Positions 49,409-56,658 of a stretch of 64,000 nt of DNA are shown here, one piece after another (position 1 is the first letter of the stretch; every line of letters begins with the position of its first letter). Origin of the DNA: Solirubrobacterales bacterium. GTDB taxonomy: Bacteria > Actinomycetota > Thermoleophilia > Solirubrobacterales > Solirubrobacteraceae. The stretch spans positions 91,783 through 155,782 of the forward strand of contig PLFX01000054.1 of the NCBI GenBank assembly GCA_003138355.1, read 5' to 3'. The position numbers and the translations under genes were made by a program. The notes under the pieces are model-generated. The model saw only the letters and a program-made list of their open reading frames with translations, searched no databases and had not been told where the DNA came from.

Positions 49409-50399
49409 GTGGGAGCCGCAGTCGCCGGCCAACGATCCGGCGGCCGTCGAAGAACAGGTCGCCGAGTCGCCCATCGTCCGCCAGCCGGTTGTCGAGCCGA
49501 CTCAGTGGCGGCCCACGCAGCCAGTAGCCACGCAGCAGCTGCCCGAGGAGACGCCCCCCGCCGGTACGCCGCTGCGTGGCGCTACCCTGCTGACCGCCGA
49601 GGAGGCGAGCGCGCTACTCGCTCGCGGGCAGGGCCGCGTGGTCGTCTGGATGGGTGAGCGCGAGGCTGGCAAGACGGCGATCACCGCTCGCCTGTACGAG
49701 CGCCAGCGACTCCCCAACCAGGACGTGCAGTTCGCCGGCTCCGCGACGCTGCTGGCCTTCGAGGCGCTCGCCTACGAGCGCCGCCAGGTCGCGAACGGCT
49801 CGTGGACGCCGGCTGAGCGCGCCGAGGGCGATCCGCGCCAGATCTACCACCTGGCGCTCACCAGTGGCAACGACGGGGTGAATCTGCTGATCGCCGACCT
49901 GCCGGGCGAGCTCTTTCGAGCGCTGGCGGACAACCAGATCGCGCTCTCTGCGATTCCGCTCGTGCGACGCGCCGACAAGCTGGCGCTGATCGTCGACGGC
50001 GCGCGGCTGCGTGACAGCGCCGTGCGCGCCGCCGTGCTGACACGCGTGCGCCAGCTGCTCGAGCGCATCGGCGCTGCGTCGCTGCCCGCCGCCGGCGCCA
50101 GCCTCGCGATGGTGGTGACGAAGTGGGATCTGATCGCCGAGGATCCCGAAACGCTTGCTTACTGGCACGCGCGCGAGCACGACCTCGCAGCAAGCGTCCG
50201 CGAGCTCGATCCGGACGCGCCGCACATCCGCGTCGCTGCGGCCGCTCCTGCGAACTTCCCCCAGGACGACGGTATCGGTGCGCTTCGATCCTGGCTCATC
50301 GCGCGCCCTGGCGCAACGATTGACCCGCCGGTCGAGCGCTATGAGTGGCCGGTCGACGCACCGGAGCGCATGCGACTGCCGTGGCGGCGACGCAAGTGA
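49401..50399 (+). CDS. Double-GTPase system, TRAFAC-type GTPase 1
   Basis: 332 aa from ATG 49401. About 80 Pro/Glu/Thr-rich residues of linker precede the GTPase: VVVWMGEREAGKTAITARLY (P-loop, K91), LIADLPGELFRAL (switch II/Walker B, D166) and MVVTKWDLIAED (TKxD-type base motif, 240-243). HLALTSGNDGVNLLIADLP matches the core strand arrangement. It looks like the first GTPase of the paired GTPases ('DO-GTPase') that travel with GASH and GAP1 genes. Substrate and output unknown. It overlaps the next start by 4 nt. Confidence 0.75.
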   Translation: MSEWEPQSPANDPAAVEEQVAESPIVRQPVVEPTQWRPTQPVATQQLPEETPPAGTPLRGATLLTAEEASALLARGQGRVVVWMGEREAGKTAITARLYERQRLPNQDVQFAGSATLLAFEALAYERRQVANGSWTPAERAEGDPRQIYHLALTSGNDGVNLLIADLPGELFRALADNQIALSAIPLVRRADKLALIVDGARLRDSAVRAAVLTRVRQLLERIGAASLPAAGASLAMVVTKWDLIAEDPETLAYWHAREHDLAASVRELDPDAPHIRVAAAAPANFPQDDGIGALRSWLIARPGATIDPPVERYEWPVDAPERMRLPWRRRK

Positions 50400-51217
50400 A
50401 CTTCCTCCTTCTCGGCGAGCAGGCCACGGGCAAGAGCTCGCTGCTTGTCGCGCTCTACGGCACGCTCGTCAACCAGCGCGCCGAGAACCTCCGGATCGTC
50501 CGTACGATTGACGACGTCGAGTTCCTCTCGCGCGGTCTGCTGGCCTTCGGGCGCCAGGAAAGCGTGCGGCGAACCGAGGTCGACAGCCAGGCGCGGTTGA
50601 TCGTTGAGCTCGCACGCGGCGAGCAACGGGTCTCACTTGACATCCCGGATCGCTCCGGCGAGCTGCTCAAGCACACGCTCGACTCGCGCCTGTGGGATCC
50701 CGACCTGCTCGAGCAGGTGGTGAGCGCTGACGGGGCGATGCTGTTCCTGCGCGCCGACCGCCTCGAGCCGCTCGAGCACCCGCAGCCGGCGCTGATTGCC
50801 GAGACCGCAGGCGAGGACGCCTCGCCATCTGCGGCAGCGCCGGCCTGGAGCCCCGCATTGATGGAGCCGGACGCGCGTGCTGTCGACCTGCTGCAGGCGC
50901 TGCTCGCACAGCGCTCGCGACCGCTCCCCGTGGCGGTCATCATCTCGGCCTGGGATAGCGTCAGCGCTGCGGCGCTCGGGCCGCGCGAGTGGCTTTCGCA
51001 AAGCGTGCTGCTGCTTGACCAATACCTCACAAGCAATGTCGCGCGCCTACCGCACGCCGTCTTCGGTGTCTCTGCGCAGGGCGGCGACTTCACCGCCGGA
51101 CTGCCGGCGAACCTTGCCGGTGAAGATCCCTGGGACCGCGCGTACGTGGTCGCGCCGAGCGGCCAGCGCGATACGCTTGCTGCGCCGATCATCTGGCTGC
51201 TGGACGCCGTCAGCTGA
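50396..51217 (+). CDS. Double-GTPase system, GTPase 2
   Basis: 273 aa from GTG 50396, which overlaps the GTPase-1 stop (GTGA). GTG 50381 is an alternative. VNFLLLGEQATGKSSLLVALY gives the P-loop at residues 7-14. VSLDIPDRSGELLKHTLDSR is the switch-II-like region, GAMLFLRADRLEPLEH is strand 4, and VAVIISAWDSVSAAAL replaces the usual NKxD with SAWD, so nucleotide specificity may be relaxed. It forms an obligate pair with GTPase 1 by overlap, and both sit in the GASH operon. Confidence 0.75.
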   Translation: MNFLLLGEQATGKSSLLVALYGTLVNQRAENLRIVRTIDDVEFLSRGLLAFGRQESVRRTEVDSQARLIVELARGEQRVSLDIPDRSGELLKHTLDSRLWDPDLLEQVVSADGAMLFLRADRLEPLEHPQPALIAETAGEDASPSAAAPAWSPALMEPDARAVDLLQALLAQRSRPLPVAVIISAWDSVSAAALGPREWLSQSVLLLDQYLTSNVARLPHAVFGVSAQGGDFTAGLPANLAGEDPWDRAYVVAPSGQRDTLAAPIIWLLDAVS

Positions 51218-51232
51218 GCGGGCGGGCGACGG

Positions 51233-51904
51233 ATGGAAGCGGTCGACCAGCTGCTGTTCGGCTACCGCGATGGACATCAGCTTCTAGCGGCCTCCCGCAC
51301 GATCTCCCCGCGTCAGCAACGCGAGCTGCTGCCTCACGTCGACGCGAGCTTCGAGCGTAGCGACGCGCGCCAGCTCGTCGGGATCGGCGTACCCGCGCTC
51401 GATGCCTACTTGCTCGGCGCTATCTGGCCGGCGCCCGAGCGCCCGCGGCCCGGCGCGGTGTGGGCGCACGCGCTGCTCATCGGCACCGACCAGCTTGCGC
51501 GCCTGCCGCTGCTGGGCCTGCTCACGCTGCTCGAGCGTCCGCGCGACGACCACCTCGAGCGCTATTCACGGCGCCTGCCGTGGCCGGCCCTGCCGCGTGA
51601 GGGTGCGCGGTTGGCGCCGTTTTCCCGTGCCCTGGCGTGGGCGCTTCATTCCACCGACCCAAGCCCCGTGATCGTCCTGTGGGACTTTCCTGACGTCGCC
51701 GAGGGAGCTCTGCTTGCGCTACTCGACGAGACGCCAGGCCCTGAACGCATGGCGCTCAGCTTCCGTACGCGCGAGAGTGCACGGCCGAGCTCGCCGTATC
51801 GCATTCAGGTGGCCTCAGACGTCAGCGGCCAGCTGGGGGCGGCGCGCGAGATCCTGATCGATCCGCGCTATAGCGGCCCGGACTCAGTCAGCGCGACTGG
51901 ATGA
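51233..51904 (+). CDS. Short GAP1-N-like protein (GTPase-associated protein 1, N-terminal domain only)
   Basis: 223 aa from ATG 51233, 15 nt after GTPase 2. VDQLLFGYRDGHQLLAASRTI and then LPHVDASFERSD, VWAHALLIGTDQLARL and VIVLWDFPDVAEGALLAL match the N-terminal domain of GAP1, the last component of GASH/double-GTPase systems. GAP1 proteins I know are usually much longer, with middle and C-terminal domains. Here the protein ends in IQVASDVSGQLGAAREIL and SVSATG-stop, a sequence repeated at 58446-58544. The gene is either truncated or a naturally short form. Confidence 0.65.
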   Translation: MEAVDQLLFGYRDGHQLLAASRTISPRQQRELLPHVDASFERSDARQLVGIGVPALDAYLLGAIWPAPERPRPGAVWAHALLIGTDQLARLPLLGLLTLLERPRDDHLERYSRRLPWPALPREGARLAPFSRALAWALHSTDPSPVIVLWDFPDVAEGALLALLDETPGPERMALSFRTRESARPSSPYRIQVASDVSGQLGAAREILIDPRYSGPDSVSATG

Positions 51905-51919
51905 GCCGAGGGGCGCGCG
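51806..51919 (+). repeat. Copy 1 of a 114-bp coding repeat
   Basis: This stretch encodes the last ~33 residues and stop of the GAP1-like gene plus 15 bp. It matches 58446-58559 without gaps, roughly 85% identical by eye, with most differences at third codon positions, and the same stop codon in the same frame. Flanks on both sides do not match. Confidence 0.85.
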
Positions 51920-52012
51920 CTCGGGCAGCTTCGTGTCCGGCTGTGATTCTCGGAGCCGACGCCTGTTCGGACGACGCGGCGGCTACTCCCGCGTCGCCTA
52001 GTGCCGAAACGG

Positions 52013-52987
52013 TCAGTACTTTCGGTGTGCGGCCGCGATGCAGGCTTTGCGCGTGTGCTTGCCGTCTAGCGTGTGGCAGCGCGCGATAGCGGCGGCGAGC
52101 TCTTGTTGCCTATAGAGGCTCGTCGCGTTCGCGATGCAAGCCTTGCGCTTCTGGCCGCTCGTCAGCTTGCGGCACGCGGCGAGCGCGTTCTGGTACTGCT
52201 CGGCGATTGACGGAGCGCTGCTGCTCGCGGCGGGGGTGGGGTTGGTAGCGCTGTTTCCGCTGGCCGATACGTTAGGGCTGGTGGATCCGCTGTTCGAGCC
52301 GCCCTGGTTCGAGCCTCCACCGGACGAGTCGCTGCTCCCGCTCGAGTCGCTGCTCCCGCTCGAGTCGCTGCTCCCGCTCGAGTCGCTGCTCCCGGACGAG
52401 CCGCTGCTACCCGTCCAGCCTGCACCGCTCCACCCGTCGCCACAGGGCACCGTGTAGGTCGAGCCGTCAGCCGACACGGTTACGTAGCTGGTGCCATCGG
52501 GCGCGTCGCCATCGCTGCCATGGTTCCAGTCGCCGTCTCCGAAGCGCCAGTTGAACGGGAAGCCATAGTCGAAATGGACGTGCATGTGGCGGCAGTCCCA
52601 GACGATGGTGACCGTGATGACCCCGTGCCTGGTGTCGATGTGGATGACTCGGGTATAGGGGCCGTGGTACTGGCACCAAGAGGCGTCGCGCGCGTGATGA
52701 AAGCTCGTCGTGCCGAACGTCTGACTACCGCCGCCGCCGACCGACTCGCAGGCGATCACGACCCCGGCGCCGGAGGTCAGCAGGAGACCGGCCGCTAGCA
52801 GCACCGCCACCCACCTCGCATGCATCCGTCCGGCGAGGCCCCGTCGGCCTGGCGCGCGCTGCGCGCGCTGCTGCACGCGCTGACGCAGCTCGTCGAGCTC
52901 AAGCGGCGTGAACGTCGCCCGCGATGCGGACAGCCGCTCGGCGATATCGCGAACGTCGTCGGGGAGCTGGTCGTCGAAGCGAGCCAT
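52013..52987 (-). CDS. Membrane-anchored protein, probable anti-sigma factor
   Basis: 324 aa from ATG 52987 (a GTG two codons upstream is possible). An N-terminal ~60-residue soluble part (DDVRDIAERLSASRATFTPLELDELRQR) precedes one membrane helix (WVAVLLAAGLLLTSGAGVVIAC). Outside is a His/Trp/Asp-rich domain (HIDTRHGVITVTIVWDCRHM), then a Ser/Gly repeat linker and a C-terminal part with two CxxLxxxxxRKACIAxA units. It lies just after the ECF sigma gene, which supports an anti-sigma role; I do not see a classic zinc (HxxxCxxC) anti-sigma motif. Confidence 0.6.
   Translation of the reverse strand: MARFDDQLPDDVRDIAERLSASRATFTPLELDELRQRVQQRAQRAPGRRGLAGRMHARWVAVLLAAGLLLTSGAGVVIACESVGGGGSQTFGTTSFHHARDASWCQYHGPYTRVIHIDTRHGVITVTIVWDCRHMHVHFDYGFPFNWRFGDGDWNHGSDGDAPDGTSYVTVSADGSTYTVPCGDGWSGAGWTGSSGSSGSSDSSGSSDSSGSSDSSGSSDSSGGGSNQGGSNSGSTSPNVSASGNSATNPTPAASSSAPSIAEQYQNALAACRKLTSGQKRKACIANATSLYRQQELAAAIARCHTLDGKHTRKACIAAAHRKY
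52323..52412. repeat. 18-bp tandem repeat, five units
   Basis: Units of ctcgagtcgctgctcccg are nearly identical across 52323-52412, the two outer ones starting with gacgag. On the minus strand they encode the SSGSSD linker of the membrane protein. Copy number may vary by slippage. Confidence 0.9.
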
Positions 52988-53048
52988 CAACACTTAGACG
53001 CATGAGCAAGACGTTTCTTGACTGGCCCGGTGAAATCTCCGCTCGTCT

Positions 53049-53537
53049 CTAGTCGACGAGGTCGCGCAGGCGGCGCAGGCCCCGGTACAGGCGACCTTCG
53101 ATCGTGCTCTGGCGCTCCTGGAGTAGCTTCGCGATCTCGCCGAGCGACAGGTCGCCACCGAAGCGCAGCGCGACGACCGCGCGCTCCTCCTCGCTGAGCG
53201 TTTGCAGCGATCGCATGAGCAGATCGCGGTCTGCAACGGCGCCGATCTCGTCGACAGCTCCGACGAGCGAGGTCGTGCGCTCGAGAGCGCGCGTCTCGGC
53301 TCCGCGCCGGCGCGCGAGATCGCGCATTCGGTTGAGCGCGATCGAATACAGCCAGGTCTTCTCGCCCGAGCCCCCGCGCCAGCCGCTGCGTGTCGTCAGT
53401 ACGCGCTCGAAGGTGTCGGCGACGATGTCCTCGGCCAGCGCGCGATCCCCCGTCTGATAGGTCAGGAAGCCGAGCAACCCCGTCGCATGCTCGTTGTAGA
53501 GGCGCTCGAACGTCTCGCCGCTGACGCGTCCGCTCAT
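53049..53537 (-). CDS. ECF sigma factor
   Basis: 162 aa from ATG 53537, overlapping the Wzy/TPR stop by 4 nt. Region 2: ERLYNEHATGLLGFLTYQTGD, then ALAEDIVADTFERVL. Region 4: LQTLSEEERAVVALRFGGDLSLGEIAKLLQERQSTIEGRLYRGLRRL. It directs RNA polymerase to promoters not visible here, probably including its own operon. The next gene is its probable membrane-bound anti-sigma factor. Being in one operon with a polymerase suggests envelope or polysaccharide stress control. Confidence 0.9.
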   Translation of the reverse strand: MSGRVSGETFERLYNEHATGLLGFLTYQTGDRALAEDIVADTFERVLTTRSGWRGGSGEKTWLYSIALNRMRDLARRRGAETRALERTTSLVGAVDEIGAVADRDLLMRSLQTLSEEERAVVALRFGGDLSLGEIAKLLQERQSTIEGRLYRGLRRLRDLVD

Positions 53538-55699
53538 CCGGACTCGATCAGCGACTGCTGTGAAAGGAACGCGATGGCGGCCGCGCGAGCCCGGTGCGAC
53601 GGGCCGTGGCGCAGCGCTCGCGCAAGCGCCCTCACACCGGGGTCGAGCGGGTTGAGGCGCAGCGCGGCGGCGGCCTGCGCGCGCGCGTCCACGCCGGCGG
53701 CGGCGGTGCTCGCCGCAAGCGCCGCGGTGAGCTGCCAGTCGTCCGGGTCCGCCGCCAAGCCGTGGCGTAGCTGCGCCTCTGCGCGCCCGTAGCGGCCTTC
53801 GCGGATTGAGCAGAGCGCTTCGATCTGCCACGGCGGGGCGCGCGTTCCGAGGATCTCGATCGAGCGCGCCGCCAGGCGGTCCGCTTGCGTGCAGTCGCCG
53901 AGCGCGTACGCGGTGGTCGCGGCGTTGAGCCGGACCTGCGATCCGAGCACCAACGCCGGCAGCACCGATACGGCGACGACCACGATCCCGGCGACGAGCG
54001 CGACGATCGCGCCGGTCGTTCCCGCGCGTCCGCGTTCCCGCTCGGGCCTCGCGAGCGCCAGTCCGCCGAGCGCGGCGAGCCATAGCGACACCGCAGGCAT
54101 CTGCCAATCCCAGTCGACGCCGGCGTGCACCGCCCAGGCGAGGGCTGCAGCAAAGAGCGCCGCGTAGAGCGGTCGGTCGCGCGCGCGCCGCAGCGGGGCG
54201 AGGCCGATCAGCGTGCCGAGCACGTAGAGCGCAACGAACGCCAAGCCGACGACGCCGAGCTCCGCGAGCGTCTCGATGTAGAGCGAATGCGCGTTTACGA
54301 CGACCGTGCCCTCGTGGCGCTGCTCGTACCAGAGGATCTCGTAGGTCTCCTGGCCGGTGCCGTCGATCGGGTGCGCGTCGAACGCATTGATCGCGATCGT
54401 CCACAGCTCGATGCGACCGTTGCTCGACGTGCTGCCGAGGCGGTTGCGAACGAGCGCGCCCGTCGTGACCGTCTTCTGGTTGACGAACTGGTTCCAGCGA
54501 CTCGCGATCGCACCCGGGGCGCCGAGCGCGATCGCGATGACGATCGCTACCGCCGCGGCGCCGAGCGCGGTGTTACGCAACGCACGCCGGTGGACGTCGA
54601 TCGGCGAGCGCGCGCCCTCGAGCCGGCGATCCAGCGCTAGCAGGACGGCGCGCAGCCCGATCGACAAGGCAATCGCGCCGAGCACGACGAGCGCGAGCTG
54701 GTGGCCCTGGTGGATCGCGGCGGGCGTCGTCGGATTCGCGCTCGAGAGCAGCGTGTCGTCGTATGCGACCTTCACCGCGATCGCGGTACCCGGTGCTGTT
54801 GCGATGAGCGCTGACAGAAGGCCGCGCGGTCGGCCGAGAACCGCATAGACCGCAAGCGCGATGATCGCGGCCGCGAGGCCGCCGCGCGAATAGGTCAAGA
54901 GCAGCGTCGTGCCGAGCAGCGGCAGGGCGCCGGCGGTGATCACGCGGATCACGCGCCGCTCATCGGACGCGGCGAGGTGCAGGCACAACACGCCGGCGAT
55001 CGCGCAGAACACGCCGAGCGCGTTCCAATAGGTCAACGGGTAGGCGAGCCTGCCATCGGACTGGGCGACCAGGGGATTCGACCAGACGTCCGGGGCCACG
55101 CGTGAGAGCAGTGCGAAGGCCGCGACGACGCTCATGGCGAGCGCGAGCGCGCGCAGCGCCCAGCTGAGCCGCTCGCGGGTACGCCCGACCGTGGCGAACA
55201 GCGCGAAGCTGAGCAGGTAGAGCAGATCGCGGTCGAAGCCGATGTCGGCACGACCCGGCGCGTGCGACCACAGCTGCGACAGGTACGCCCAGACTGCCAG
55301 ACCGGCAAGTCCGACGAGCGGCACCAGGGCGGCGCGGCCGATCGAGGCGAACGGACGCTCGGCGATACCGAGCCGGATCACGAGCAGCAAGCCAAGGGCA
55401 AGGTCGCCGATCGCCACGGAGTCCGGGAAGAAGCCGCCGGAGCTGAAGCTGAAGAAGACGACGAGCGCCGCGGGGACGCACAGCAGGCCGCCGGTCGCAA
55501 TGCGGTCAAGCAGCGCGCGGTCGGCGGCGTCGGCGCCGCGGGCCCAAACGACGAGCCCCGCCGCGAGCAGCAGGATCGCGAGCACCAGCAAGAGACCCAA
55601 CACCCCCGCGGTGGCAAAGACCCCGGCAGCGATCAGCCCAGCCGCCGCCGCGAGCGGCAGTGCGCGTCCGAGTCGGGCGATTGTTGGCAAGGTCGTCAA
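53534..55699 (-). CDS. O-antigen ligase/polymerase (Wzy_C) with C-terminal TPR-like domain
   Basis: 721 aa with about 12 membrane helices. The conserved loop motif is near residues 450-490: NGRIELWTIAINAFDAHPID, then VNAHSLYIETLAELGVVG, with the H..L...E of Wzy_C. After the last helices (~600) there is a soluble TPR-like tail (ALGDCTQADRLAARSIEILG, RYGRAEAQLRHGLAADPDDW, ALRLNPLDPGVRALAR). It heads an operon with the ECF sigma gene and the membrane protein. Confidence 0.88.
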   Translation of the reverse strand: MTTLPTIARLGRALPLAAAAGLIAAGVFATAGVLGLLLVLAILLLAAGLVVWARGADAADRALLDRIATGGLLCVPAALVVFFSFSSGGFFPDSVAIGDLALGLLLVIRLGIAERPFASIGRAALVPLVGLAGLAVWAYLSQLWSHAPGRADIGFDRDLLYLLSFALFATVGRTRERLSWALRALALAMSVVAAFALLSRVAPDVWSNPLVAQSDGRLAYPLTYWNALGVFCAIAGVLCLHLAASDERRVIRVITAGALPLLGTTLLLTYSRGGLAAAIIALAVYAVLGRPRGLLSALIATAPGTAIAVKVAYDDTLLSSANPTTPAAIHQGHQLALVVLGAIALSIGLRAVLLALDRRLEGARSPIDVHRRALRNTALGAAAVAIVIAIALGAPGAIASRWNQFVNQKTVTTGALVRNRLGSTSSNGRIELWTIAINAFDAHPIDGTGQETYEILWYEQRHEGTVVVNAHSLYIETLAELGVVGLAFVALYVLGTLIGLAPLRRARDRPLYAALFAAALAWAVHAGVDWDWQMPAVSLWLAALGGLALARPERERGRAGTTGAIVALVAGIVVVAVSVLPALVLGSQVRLNAATTAYALGDCTQADRLAARSIEILGTRAPPWQIEALCSIREGRYGRAEAQLRHGLAADPDDWQLTAALAASTAAAGVDARAQAAAALRLNPLDPGVRALARALRHGPSHRARAAAIAFLSQQSLIESG

Positions 55700-55849
55700 A
55701 GGAAGGGGCGCCGGCGAGGGCAGCGGATACTGTGCCAGGGTCGGCGGCGCCCGCGAGCGCCAGCGATGACAGAGGCGGCGCGCACGCGGCTACGAGTGCC
55801 GGTCGCCTACACGATCAGCAGCGCTGCGCGGGTAGTGTTGCGTCACGGC

Positions 55850-56632
55850 GTGATCGACCTACACTGCCACATCCTGCCGGGGATCGACGACGGGCCGCAG
55901 ACGATCGAGCAGTCGCTTGCGCTGGCGCGAGCAGCTGCCGCCAGCGGGACGCGGACGGTGGTGGCGACACCACATGTCTCCTGGCAGTACCGCAACGACC
56001 CGAGCACGATCGCGCAGCTCGTCGAGGCGGTGGGGGAGAGGCTGCGCGCGGAGCACATCGGGGTTGAGCTTCGTGGCGGGGCGGAGATCGCGATGACGAT
56101 CGTCGGCGATCTCGATGCGCGGCAGCTCGCGGCGCACGCACTCGGGGGTGGGCGCTGGCTGCTGATCGAGCCGCCGTTCACGCCGGTGGTCGCAGGACTG
56201 GACATGATCGTGGATGCACTTCAAGGGGCGGGGTACGGGGTGCTGCTCGCGCACCCGGAGCGCTGCCAGGCGTTCCACCGCGACCGCCGGCTGCTCGAGG
56301 CGCAGGTGGCTGCCGGTGCGCTCGTTTCGATCACCGCCGGCTCGCTGGTCGGGCAGTTCGGCGGGCGGGTGCGGCGCTTCGCACTCGAGCTCGTGCGCGA
56401 CGAGCTCGTCCACAACGTCTCCTCGGACGCACACAACGCCGCAGGGCGCCCGCCGGGCACCGCGGCCGCGATCAACGCTGCCGGCCTCGCGCCGCTCAGC
56501 GAGTGGCTGACGCAGGCCGTCCCGGCCGCGATCCTCGACGGCAAGCAGATTCCGCCGCGCCCGAGCGTCGCGCCGGGCGACGTGGGCGGGCGTCGAGGAG
56601 GGATCCTGAGGCGCGCGCTCTGGAGGGGCTAA
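55850..56632 (+). CDS. PHP-family tyrosine-protein phosphatase (CpsB/YwqE-like)
   Basis: 260 aa from GTG 55850, where VIDLHCHILPGIDDGPQT matches the normal start. ATG 55766 upstream is possible but adds residues unlike the family. Metal-binding motifs: DLHCHILPGIDDGP, TVVATPHVSW, LLIEPPFTP, LLAHPERCQ and VHNVSSDAHNAAGRP. CpsB enzymes remove phosphate from the Tyr tail of BY-kinases such as the protein at 44813. Divergent from the Wzy/sigma operon. Confidence 0.88.
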   Translation: MIDLHCHILPGIDDGPQTIEQSLALARAAAASGTRTVVATPHVSWQYRNDPSTIAQLVEAVGERLRAEHIGVELRGGAEIAMTIVGDLDARQLAAHALGGGRWLLIEPPFTPVVAGLDMIVDALQGAGYGVLLAHPERCQAFHRDRRLLEAQVAAGALVSITAGSLVGQFGGRVRRFALELVRDELVHNVSSDAHNAAGRPPGTAAAINAAGLAPLSEWLTQAVPAAILDGKQIPPRPSVAPGDVGGRRGGILRRALWRG

Positions 56633-56658
56633 CGAGCTTTCCGCGCCGTCGACGCGCT

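Noticed and set aside
52323..52412. Possible CRISPR-like array
   Set aside because: The units are contiguous 18-bp tandem repeats with no spacers and encode a Ser/Gly linker.
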